Origin: Amycolatopsis orientalis DSM 43388 | Lineage (GTDB): Bacteria; Actinomycetota; Actinomycetes; Mycobacteriales; Pseudonocardiaceae | NCBI RefSeq assembly: GCF_000411975.1 | Contig: NZ_ASXG01000076.1 | Span: 81,365 to 145,364, forward strand | DNA length: 64,000 nucleotides | Reading direction: 5' to 3' | Shown here: in pieces, positions 1 to 7,156 of the stretch | Layout: the number at the start of each line of letters is the position of its first letter | Numbering within the stretch: the stretch's first letter is position 1 | Notes under the pieces: model-generated | Seen by the model: only the letters and a program-made list of their open reading frames with translations | Databases searched by the model: none | What the model was told of the DNA's origin: nothing | Made by a program: the position numbers and the translations under genes

Positions 1-251
1 TCATCGGCACCGACGTGCTGCGCCGCATCATCGACTTGGGCGCGCTGACGGTGTATGTGACCTTTGTGGACGATCTCGCGTCGCTGGGCGAGGCGACGGT
101 CAGCATGGTCGGCGGGGTCGTTCCGGACGATCCGGCCGAACGCACTTACCGGCTTGAACGGCGGGCGGCCGACGGGCTCGCTTACGCCGCGGCGATCGCC
201 GAGAAATACGGACTAGCCTACGACACCCTGCGAAGGCGGATCGGGCGATGA
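1..251 (+). CDS. MutS-like ATPase, C-terminal end (5' truncated by window)
   Basis: The reading frame is open from the window edge, so only the last ~82 residues are visible. They match the end of a MutS family domain V ATPase: a beta strand before a helix ([10 protein letters not shown]), a [12 protein letters not shown] segment, and the [19 protein letters not shown] tail, where MutS-type ATPases contact the partner subunit. The stop overlaps the ATG of the next gene, which is also MutS-like, so the two are probably co-translated and may form a heterodimer (inference). MutS-like genes are among the known fluoride-riboswitch-associated genes; any such switch would lie upstream, outside the window. 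Confidence 0.8.
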   Translation, partial: IGTDVLRRIIDLGALTVYVTFVDDLASLGEATVSMVGGVVPDDPAERTYRLERRAADGLAYAAAIAEKYGLAYDTLRRRIGR

Positions 252-1726
252 AAGTCTTCCTGCTGCACCGAGACCAGGACGCCGATCTCGACGCCCCGCC
301 GCCGCCGGACGACCTCGTCCAGGATCTGGAACTGGAGACCCTGTTCGACGCCATGGCCGCCGGCGACGACTTCCTGCGCGACCTCGTGCCCCGAATCATG
401 TTCGCGAGCCTGACCGACCCGGACGCGATCCGGTATCGCCAGCAGGTTCTCGCCGACTGCGTCGCCCATCCCGGGGTCGTGCGCGACCTCTACGCCATCG
501 CGGTCGACGCGCGCCAGGTCGAGCGGAAGGTGTGGTTCGGGATCCTTTCCCGCGACTCGCCCGAGCACATCCTGAACCGGTCGGTGAAAACGCTCGAATT
601 CCTCGTGGACAACCTCAAACAGCTGCGGCAGCAAGCGATTGAGCGCGGCGGCGAATTTCGCTCGCCGGGATTCGCCCGGTTCTTCGCGATGCTGCGGGAG
701 GAACTCGACGACGACTACTTCGCCGTGGCCGAGAACCACTTGGAGGAACTCGAATTCCCCCGCGGCGTGCTGATGAGCGCGGAGCTGGGACAGGGGAACC
801 GCGGCGTGCGGTTCGGCCTGCACCGGATGCCGAAACGAAGCTGGATCGAGCGGATCACCACGAGCGCTCCGCCCAGCTACGGGTTCGTCGTGCCGGCGCG
901 GGACGAGGCCGGTGCCCGGGCCCTCGGCGACCTGCAAGGGCGCGGGGTGAACGTCGTGGCCAACGCGCTGGCCCAATCGGCTGATCACGTGAAGAGCTTC
1001 TTCCGCGTGCTGCGCGCCGAACTCGCCTTCTGCCTCGGCTGCCTGAACCTGCACGAACGCCTGCGCGCGAAAGGGAAACCGGTCTGCTTTCCCGCTCCGG
1101 AACCGAGCGGAGAGCCGGTGCTGACCGCGCGCGGACTGTACGACGTGTGCCTCGCCCTGCGGTCCGATGAACAGGTGGTGGGCAACGACGTCGACGCCGA
1201 CGGCAAGACGCTGGTCCTCGTCACCGGCGCGAACCAGGGCGGCAAATCCACGTTCCTGCGCAGCTGCGGCACCGCGCAGCTGATGCTGCAGGCCGGGATG
1301 TTCACGGCGGCGGAAGCCTTGCGGGCGAACACGTGCACGGGCCTGTTCACCCATTTCAAACGCGAGGAGGACGACACGATGACCCGGGGCAAGCTGGACG
1401 AGGAGCTGGCCCGGATGAGCGAGATCGCCGACCGGATCCGGCCCGGCGGCCTGCTGCTGTGCAACGAATCGTTCGCCTCCACCAACGAGGCCGAAGGATC
1501 CGAACTCGCTCGCCAGGTGGTCCGCGCGCTCACCGAAACAGGCGTCAAAGTCCTGTTCGTGACCCACCTCTACGACCTCGGCCACAGCCTGTGCGAGCAG
1601 CACCGCGACGACATGCTGTTCCTGCGCGCGGAGCGCGAGCGGACGTTCACCCTGACCGAAGGCGAACCGCTGCCGACCAGCTACGGCGCGGACTCCTATC
1701 GCCGCGTCTTCGCCGGTCACCGCTAG
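248..1726 (+). CDS. MutS family ATPase (non-canonical mismatch-repair-like protein)
   Basis: 492 residues, ATGA overlap with the preceding MutS-like gene. The C-terminal third is a MutS domain V ATPase: Walker [11 protein letters not shown] at about 326-335, Walker [10 protein letters not shown] at about 400-408 followed by the STNEAEG signature, and a VTHLYDL switch segment near 439. The N-terminal ~300 residues are helical (core/lever-like); the mismatch-recognition domain I with its Phe-x-Glu motif is absent, so this is not a classical MutS1. Paired small MutS-like ATPases are known from actinobacteria, but their substrate is not established. Role in DNA structure processing or stress repair is inferred from family only. 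Confidence 0.85.
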   Translation: MKVFLLHRDQDADLDAPPPPDDLVQDLELETLFDAMAAGDDFLRDLVPRIMFASLTDPDAIRYRQQVLADCVAHPGVVRDLYAIAVDARQVERKVWFGILSRDSPEHILNRSVKTLEFLVDNLKQLRQQAIERGGEFRSPGFARFFAMLREELDDDYFAVAENHLEELEFPRGVLMSAELGQGNRGVRFGLHRMPKRSWIERITTSAPPSYGFVVPARDEAGARALGDLQGRGVNVVANALAQSADHVKSFFRVLRAELAFCLGCLNLHERLRAKGKPVCFPAPEPSGEPVLTARGLYDVCLALRSDEQVVGNDVDADGKTLVLVTGANQGGKSTFLRSCGTAQLMLQAGMFTAAEALRANTCTGLFTHFKREEDDTMTRGKLDEELARMSEIADRIRPGGLLLCNESFASTNEAEGSELARQVVRALTETGVKVLFVTHLYDLGHSLCEQHRDDMLFLRAERERTFTLTEGEPLPTSYGADSYRRVFAGHR

Positions 1727-1784
1727 GCACCGCGCGTGCTCGGCTGCTACCGTGGATCAGTCCGTGGTGCTCGGCACCGCGACC

Positions 1785-1836
1785 GGCGATGGGGCTCGCC
1801 GTGATTCGCGCCGTCCGGCGCTGATGGCTTCTACCC
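1785..1836 (+). promoter_or_regulatory. Fluoride riboswitch aptamer A (crcB motif)
   Basis: The sequence starts GGCGATGGGGCTCGCC: hairpin P1 is GGCG/CGCC with an eight-base loop. A second hairpin GCGCC/GGCGC follows at 1808-1821, then TGATGGCTTCTACC. The loop GGGGCT can pair with GGCTTC as the conserved pseudoknot (with G-U pairs). This is the crcB-motif architecture, in which fluoride binding stabilises the pseudoknot and permits expression. It lies about 50 nt upstream of the Nudix gene, whose ribosome binding site would be the controlled element. Two near-identical copies in the same window support the call. Confidence 0.85.
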
Positions 1837-1887
1837 GCGACCGCGTCCGCGCAGCATTCTGCCGGGCGACCGGACGAGGAGGAAGCC

Positions 1888-2358
1888 ATGGGGCTGGACG
1901 CCAAACCCGTCAACCTGCGCTGCACCGGCCTGATCCTGCGCGACGCCCACGTCCTGCTGTGCCAGCGGATCACCGACTGGGTGCTGCCCGGCGGCACGCA
2001 ACAGGACGGGGAGTCCGTCGGCGCGTGCGTGCGCCGCGAAGTGCGCGAGGAGACCGGTCTCGCGGTCACGCCGACGGGCGTCGCGTTCGTGCTGGAGGCA
2101 ACGAATTCGCGTTACGGCCAGCACCTGGTCGAGATCGTGCTGCACGCCGAGACCGACGACCCGGACGCCGAGCCGCACGGGGTCGAGGACGGCCTGGTGC
2201 CGCGGTTCGTGCGGCTGGAACACGTGCTGTCGCTGGAGCTGCGGCCTCCGATCGGCGGGTATCTGCGCGGCTTCCATGCGGGTGGCGCGCAGCGGACTGC
2301 CGCCTACCTGGGCAACGTGTGGCGCCCGGCGCCGGCCGAGGCGAGGCGATCGTCGTGA
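1888..2358 (+). CDS. Nudix hydrolase
   Basis: 156 residues with a complete Nudix box: G36, five residues, E42, seven residues, then REVREETGL at 50-58, so the Mg-binding glutamates are intact. Such enzymes cleave nucleoside diphosphate-X compounds; the actual substrate cannot be read from sequence. The start is an ATG with GGAGGAA a few bases upstream, and it is the first gene after fluoride aptamer A. Its stop overlaps the GTG of the dynamin-like gene, so the two are translationally coupled. Fluoride inhibits phosphoryl-transfer and pyrophosphate enzymes, so a fluoride-induced pyrophosphohydrolase would make sense (inference). Confidence 0.88.
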   Translation: MGLDAKPVNLRCTGLILRDAHVLLCQRITDWVLPGGTQQDGESVGACVRREVREETGLAVTPTGVAFVLEATNSRYGQHLVEIVLHAETDDPDAEPHGVEDGLVPRFVRLEHVLSLELRPPIGGYLRGFHAGGAQRTAAYLGNVWRPAPAEARRSS

Positions 2359-4031
2359 CTGCCGCGCTGGCGAACCTGGCCGACCTGGTCCGGCGGTATC
2401 TCCCGGTCGAACGGGCGCGAGTGGTGGACGACGCGGTGTCCCGTGCCTTGTCCGGGCAGGTCCGGGTGCTCGTGCTCGGCGAGGCCAAGCGCGGCAAGAG
2501 CACCTTGGTGAACACGCTGTTCGCCCGCGACTTGCTGCCGACCGGCGCACTGCCGGTGACGTCGGTCGCGACCACCGTCACCGTCGCGTCCACTGTGGAT
2601 GCCGAGGTCCGCTACCGCGACGGCCGCAGCCGTCCGATCGGGCTGGACGAGGTCGCCGAGCTGGTCAGCGAACGCGGCAACCCCGGCAACGTCCGGCAGG
2701 TGGACACCGTGCGGATCTCAGCGCCGTCGGCCTGTCTCCCAGCAGGCACCGAAGTGGTCGACTCGCCCGGCACCGGATCTGTACATCAGGCCAACACCGA
2801 GGAAGCCGCGCGGGCGCGCGACAGCGTGGACCTCGCCGTGCTCGTGGTGGCCGCCGATCCGCCTGTCTCGCAGGCTGAGCTGACGCTGGCCGCAGAGGTG
2901 ATGACGACCGCGGCGGCCGCGGCGGTGCTGGTCAACAAAACCGACCTGGTGCGGCCCGGCGATTTGGCCGAGATCGTCGCGTTCACCCGGGCCGCGGTCG
3001 CCGGACCGCTCGGCTCGGACGTCCCGGTGCTGCCGGTCTCGTTGCGCACCGGCGCGCCGACGGAATTGGTCGCGTGGCTCGGGGAACGGATCGCACGCTG
3101 CGGCGAAGCGGACGTCGTGTCCTCGACCGCGCGTGCGCTGCGCCGGGAAACGACCGCGGTACTGGACGGCCTGCGGATCGAGTACGAGCTGATCCGACGG
3201 TCCACTGAGGACAGTGCGGGTGCGGTGCGCGCCCTGCGGGCGATACTCGACAACGCCCGGGTCGCGGAAACGGCCGCCGTGGACCATCTGCACGGTGCGG
3301 CGCGGCGGGCGCGGGCAGACTTGGATGCCGGACACGAGCGTGCGGTCGGCGCGGCGCGTGCGGCCACGCGGGAAGTGCTGGGGGCCGCGTTGCCGGAACA
3401 GCCCGCGCGCCCCGAGACCGCAGCAGATCTCGTCCGGCACCGGATCGGCGACCTGGCGGCCGGGCGCTGCGCGGAGTGGTTCAACCGCTTGGGCGCGGAG
3501 TTGGAGACGGCCATGCACGCCGGCGCCCGGCAGGCGTTGTCCGGTCTGACTGCGGATCTCGCGCGGTCACGGCAGGCCGCGGCCGAGGTGCTCGGAATCC
3601 GGCTGGACGAGGTGCCGATGCCGGAAACCGCTGCCGCGCCACGGTTGCCGGTACTCGAACTCGGCCCGGAGGTCGTTTGGCGGGAACTGGTCACCACGGC
3701 ACTCGCACACCGCCTGCCGGCAGCGATCCGCCGCAAGCGGTTGCACCGTCACCTGGTCGACTGGGCGGCGAATGCCGTGCCCCGGCCGTTCGGGCGCGCC
3801 CGCTCTGCGCTGCAGGACTGGTTGCAGGACAACGCATGCGGGACCGAACGCGCGCTCGCGGAGATCTGGCGGGCCCAGCTCGCCGCACTCGAACGCGGAC
3901 TCGCCGAAGCCGCGCGCCGGGAGAGTGCCGGTCCGGACGTCCAGCTCGACGAACTCGGCGAGCAGATCAGCGTGCTCGACCAGGCCGTACGCGAGCTTGA
4001 CACCACCGTCCTCAGCGCCGCGGCACGGTGA
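2355..4031 (+). CDS. Dynamin-like GTPase
   Basis: 558 residues from a GTG overlapping the Nudix stop (GTGA); the frame is open further upstream, but only this start is coupled and begins the recognisable domain. G1 P-loop GEAKRGKST at 42-50, G2 threonine near T70-T74, G3 DSPG at 136-139 and G4 NKTD at 193-196 define a dynamin-superfamily GTPase. The remaining ~330 residues are helix-rich with many Arg/Glu/Ala and no obvious transmembrane hairpin, fitting a bundle/stalk region. Bacterial dynamin-like proteins remodel or protect membranes. It probably acts in the fluoride-responsive operon headed by aptamer A. Confidence 0.85.
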   Translation: MTAALANLADLVRRYLPVERARVVDDAVSRALSGQVRVLVLGEAKRGKSTLVNTLFARDLLPTGALPVTSVATTVTVASTVDAEVRYRDGRSRPIGLDEVAELVSERGNPGNVRQVDTVRISAPSACLPAGTEVVDSPGTGSVHQANTEEAARARDSVDLAVLVVAADPPVSQAELTLAAEVMTTAAAAAVLVNKTDLVRPGDLAEIVAFTRAAVAGPLGSDVPVLPVSLRTGAPTELVAWLGERIARCGEADVVSSTARALRRETTAVLDGLRIEYELIRRSTEDSAGAVRALRAILDNARVAETAAVDHLHGAARRARADLDAGHERAVGAARAATREVLGAALPEQPARPETAADLVRHRIGDLAAGRCAEWFNRLGAELETAMHAGARQALSGLTADLARSRQAAAEVLGIRLDEVPMPETAAAPRLPVLELGPEVVWRELVTTALAHRLPAAIRRKRLHRHLVDWAANAVPRPFGRARSALQDWLQDNACGTERALAEIWRAQLAALERGLAEAARRESAGPDVQLDELGEQISVLDQAVRELDTTVLSAAAR

Positions 4032-4037
4032 GCCGCC

Positions 4038-4550
4038 ATGATCGGATGTGCGCGCTGGCGGCAGACGGAACTCCAGGTCCTGGAATGGGTCCACGGGCAG
4101 ACACCGCGGTCCGCGGTGCGGTGCGCTCAGATGGTGACCACGCTCGGGGAGACTCCGGTCGCCTGGGCCGCGGTCGGCGCCTCGTGCCTCCTGACGCGAT
4201 CCGGCGGGCGGGCCGCGCCGATCGTCACGCTCGCGGTCGCGGCTGCACTGCGACGCGGCCTGGCCGATCTGATCGACCGGCCGCGTCCGCCGGAACGGTT
4301 GTGGCGCACGGAATGGTCCGGCCCGAGTTTTCCTTCCAGGCACACGACTCTCGGCACACTGGGTGCGGGTCTGGTCGCCGTGAACCTGTTGCGCCGGCCG
4401 GGAATCGTCGCGGTGCCGGTCGCGGCGGCCGTCGGGATCAGCCGGATCGTGCTCGGCGTGCACTGGCCCACCGACGTGCTGGCCGGCTGGGCATTCGCGG
4501 CGGCGGCACTGGCGCTCTCGGGCGGGAGGCGCCGGAATGGCCGGCGTTGA
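4038..4550 (+). CDS. PAP2-family phosphatase
   Basis: 170 residues, seven bases after the GTPase gene. It carries the PAP2 motifs: an RPRPP segment after a degenerate first motif (residues 81-90), PSFPSRHTT as motif 2 near 98-106, and SRIVLGVHWPTD as motif 3, with the catalytic His and the Asp that activates it. Several hydrophobic segments indicate an integral membrane enzyme, of the kind that dephosphorylates undecaprenyl diphosphate or phosphatidate. The motif-1 lysine spacing and the SRHT (not SGHT) are slightly unusual. It overlaps the next gene by 14 bases, so it belongs to the same operon. Confidence 0.83.
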   Translation: MIGCARWRQTELQVLEWVHGQTPRSAVRCAQMVTTLGETPVAWAAVGASCLLTRSGGRAAPIVTLAVAAALRRGLADLIDRPRPPERLWRTEWSGPSFPSRHTTLGTLGAGLVAVNLLRRPGIVAVPVAAAVGISRIVLGVHWPTDVLAGWAFAAAALALSGGRRRNGRR

Positions 4551-5270
4551 GCTGTGCCACGCCTTCGTGGAGTTCCCGATCTTCGACGCGAAGTCCCGCT
4601 CGCTGAAGAAACGCGTGCTCACCTCCGTCGGCGAGGCGATCCGGACCGGGGCGAAAGTGCCGATCGTGACGGCATTGCGGGACATCACCCTGTCGCTGGC
4701 CGAGGGCGACCGCGTCGGGCTGGTCGGGCACAACGGCGCAGGCAAGTCCACCCTGCTGCGGCTGGCGGCCGGGATCTGCGAACCCACCCGCGGATCCGCG
4801 CGGCGGACCGGCCGGGTGGCACCGGTGTTCGACCTCGGCCTCGGCATGGACCCGGAAATCTCCGGACTGGAGAACATCGTCGTGCGCGGCATGTTCCTCG
4901 GCATGACCCGCCGCCGGATGCGGGCGCGGATCGACGAGATCGCCGAATTCACCGAACTCGGCGACTACCTGCGGATGCCGCTGCGCACCTACTCCACCGG
5001 CATGCGGGTGCGGCTGGCGCTGGGCGTGGTGACGTCGATCGACCCGGAGATCCTGCTGCTGGACGAAGGCATCGGCGCGGTCGACGCGGACTTCCTCGAG
5101 CGCGCCCGGGCCCGGCTGCGCGACCTGGTCGCGCGCTGCGGGCTGCTGGTGTTCGCCTCGCACACCGAGGAGTTCCTGCTCGACCTCTGCGATTCGGCGC
5201 TGTGGCTGGACTCCGGGCGCATCGTGCGAGCCGGCCCCGCGACAGACGTGGTGCGCGCCTACAGGGGTAG
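4537..5270 (+). CDS. ABC transporter ATP-binding protein (Wzt/TagH-like), stop codon apparently lost
   Basis: Residues 1-243 form a full ABC ATPase of the polysaccharide/teichoic-acid export type: Walker A GHNGAGKST at 64-72, signature YSTGMR at 152-157, Walker B ILLLDEG at 172-178 and the switch histidine in ASHTEE. The family normally ends shortly after the AYRG-like tail seen at 5260-5268, but here the frame runs on to 6162, antisense to the next gene. One extra G in the run at 5264-5267 would give Tyr-Arg-Gly-stop exactly, so a one-base loss (biological or assembly) is likely. No permease partner lies next to it. The end given is the inferred natural end. Confidence 0.75.
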
Positions 5271-5271
5271 C

Positions 5272-5433
5272 TCAGGCCGGGCGGACGCCGAACCCCAGCA
5301 GCGCCGGGCCGCCGATGATCCGATCGCCGCCGATCGCGTCCTTCAGCTCGTACAGCCCCGCGTCGTGGCCCCGGACCGGCAAGCTCTGGGACAAGGGCGA
5401 CGCGAGGATCTGTGCCGAGCCGATGGGAATCGG
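5272..5433 (-). other. Possible gene remnant, in frame behind the PAP2 stop
   Basis: Reading the minus strand past the PAP2 stop at 5434-5436, the same frame stays open for 53 codons to a TGA at 5272. The translation looks protein-like (contains GSAQILASPLSQSLPVRG and GGPALLGFGVRP) and not shadow-like. It has no good start codon of its own. It may be the 3' remnant of a lost gene, or a C-terminal extension cut off by the stop. I do not recognise the family. Confidence 0.3.
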
Positions 5434-6057
5434 TCAGCTGACCGCCAGGAGCGGCCGGAGGCGTCCGGTGCGCAGGGTCTCGACATACCCGGAGGCCACC
5501 CGGCGCAGGACGACGCTGGCGGCGAGGGCGACGAGGAGACCGACGACGAACGAGCCGGCGACGTCGTGCGGGTAGTGCGCGCCGACGTAGACGCGGGAGG
5601 CTCCTTCCGCGAGGGCGAACAAGGCGGCGATGGCGCAGAGCCGGCGGCTGACCAGATACAGGGCCGCGACGGTGGCGGCGGCGACCGTGGAGTGGCCGCT
5701 GGGAAAGGCGTAGTCGTCGAGTGCGGGGCAGGCTTCGACGATGAACGCGTTCGGCAGGGAACGGCAGGGCCGCAGTTCGGCGACGCCGGACTTGACGACC
5801 TCGGCGACGACGAAGGCAACCAGGACGCAGACGGGGGCGACGAGGGCGGCGGTCATCGTGGCCGCGTCCGCGCGCCGGGCCTGCCACCAGCCCACGATCA
5901 TCAGCACGGCGAAGACCCCCAGTCCGTACTGGGTCCAGGCTTCGGCGGGAGCGTTGAGCCAGGCGGTGTGCCGCGCGAAGTCGGTCACCGCGGTGAACCA
6001 CGAGCCGTCGACGGTCGAGCCGTCGAAGTCGAGCCGGAAGGGGGAACTGGGAGCCAT
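5434..6057 (-). CDS. PAP2-family phosphatase (membrane)
   Basis: 207 residues from the ATG at 6057. All three PAP2 motifs are canonical: K-x6-RP (KSGVAELRP), PSGHST, and SR-x5-H-x3-D (SRVYVGAHYPHD). Five to six hydrophobic segments fit a membrane phosphatase acting on lipid phosphates such as undecaprenyl diphosphate. An in-frame ATG at 6132 would add 25 low-complexity residues, but it sits inside a perfect palindrome that looks like an operator, so the internal start is preferred. The gene is convergent with the ABC ATPase gene. Confidence 0.85.
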   Translation of the reverse strand: MAPSSPFRLDFDGSTVDGSWFTAVTDFARHTAWLNAPAEAWTQYGLGVFAVLMIVGWWQARRADAATMTAALVAPVCVLVAFVVAEVVKSGVAELRPCRSLPNAFIVEACPALDDYAFPSGHSTVAAATVAALYLVSRRLCAIAALFALAEGASRVYVGAHYPHDVAGSFVVGLLVALAASVVLRRVASGYVETLRTGRLRPLLAVS

Positions 6058-6130
6058 GGCAGGTGGTCTTTCTGGGCAGTGGCGAGCGGTGGGCTGGTGC
6101 TTGCGACGGGGGGCGGACTCCTCCGTCTTC

Positions 6131-6148
6131 ATCTACATGGTTGTAGAT
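6131..6148. promoter_or_regulatory. Palindromic operator, BlaI/MecI-like
   Basis: ATCTACA, four bases TGGT, then TGTAGAT: a perfect 7+7 inverted repeat. The TACA...TGTA core resembles operators of BlaI/MecI/CopY-family repressors. It lies about 75 bp upstream of the chosen PAP2 start. No such regulator gene is in the window. Confidence 0.45.
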
Positions 6149-6400
6149 TCTCGTCATCGTAGCGGGATGGGGTCCGGGCGGTCGCCTGCCGGCAGGCGCG
6201 CGGCCTCGGCAGGCGGCATCGCTCCTGGTTGAGGTGCGAGATCGCGGCCGGCGACCAGCACTGCGCGATCGCCTGACCGATGTCGATCATGCTCACTGGC
6301 TGCCGTCCTCGCAGGTCGCCGGTTCAGGGAAGCGGTCAGGCTAGCGTGCGGCGGCAGGGGTGCCGATCTTGGGGATGCTAACTGTCGTTATTTTCCAGAC

Positions 6401-6694
6401 CTAACCGCCGCCTTGCTTCCAGCCGCGGGTGAAGTGCCGGATGAGCGTCGCCGGGACCAATGCGATGAGCAGCGCGCCCACCACGATCGGCCCGGGGGAG
6501 CCCATGCCGATCCCGACGACCGTGATCACCAGCCCGGTGGACAGCAGGGCGAGCAGACCCGCGGCGGCAGCGGCGAGCGTGGACAGCCGCACCGGGTGAA
6601 ACGCGGCGAAGCGCCGGGCCAGTCGCGGGCTTTCCCGGACAAGCTCGCGCTCGATCTCGTCGAGCTGCTGTTGTTCGTGGTCGCGCAGTGCCAT
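6401..6694 (-). CDS. DUF3040 membrane protein
   Basis: 97 residues with the DUF3040 hallmark start MALRDHEQQQLDEIERELV, a basic linker, then two hydrophobic segments (about 38-60 and 64-85). This family of small actinobacterial membrane proteins has no established function. The gene stands alone on the minus strand between the PAP2 and DUF2180 genes. Confidence 0.85.
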   Translation of the reverse strand: MALRDHEQQQLDEIERELVRESPRLARRFAAFHPVRLSTLAAAAAGLLALLSTGLVITVVGIGMGSPGPIVVGALLIALVPATLIRHFTRGWKQGGG

Positions 6695-6876
6695 GGCCGG
6701 CTACACGTCGTAGCAGAGGGGCGCAAAACCGCGGAGCATGACCAGAGTTGCCACCCGTGGCCTCCCTGCCTGTGTGATCGCAGCGATCGTCGGACCAGGC
6801 AGGGGCTGTTGGCGGCGCACGGCCGCGGTTGGGTCCGGCGAGCCCCACCGCCGGGCGCTGATGCGCGTGGCGGAGT

Positions 6877-7140
6877 CTACTGCGTTTCGACGGGCGGGAG
6901 AGTCGGCGGCGCGAAGCCGTACTCGCGGGCGTGCCGGGCGGACAACGCGGTGGCACAAGGCAGGCAGGCCAACTGCCGGATTTCGGTGAAGGCCAGGTCT
7001 GCGGAGCTGAAGCCGGTGGAGTGCGGGACGGAGTTGTGGCCGACGCGGACGCAGTCGCGGCAGACCGCGGCGCCGCAGGAGGTGCAGATTCCCACGGCGG
7101 GGCGCGTTTCATCGGCGAGAGAGCAGTCGAGGCAGTGCAC
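6877..7140 (-). CDS. DUF2180-like small zinc-ribbon protein
   Basis: 87 residues with eight cysteines in pairs: MHCLDC at the N-terminus, CTSCGAAVCRDC at about 19-30, and CLPC near 59-62; histidines lie between. This pattern matches the DUF2180 family (B-box-like zinc-binding). It sits 16 bases downstream of the hydrogenase-like operon on the same strand and could be its last gene. Function unknown. Confidence 0.7.
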   Translation of the reverse strand: MHCLDCSLADETRPAVGICTSCGAAVCRDCVRVGHNSVPHSTGFSSADLAFTEIRQLACLPCATALSARHAREYGFAPPTLPPVETQ

Positions 7141-7156
7141 GGGGTGTCCTTTCTGG

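Noticed and set aside
218..1720. 500-residue ORF antisense to the second MutS-like gene
   Set aside because: Arg/Gly/His-rich shadow of a GC-rich gene; the plus strand has clear ATPase motifs.
6057..6132. Upstream start of the second PAP2 gene
   Set aside because: It lies in a palindromic operator and would add only low-complexity residues.
5271..6162. C-terminal extension of the ABC ATPase
   Set aside because: Translation is Gly/Asp/Arg-rich and lies antisense to a PAP2 gene with all three motifs.
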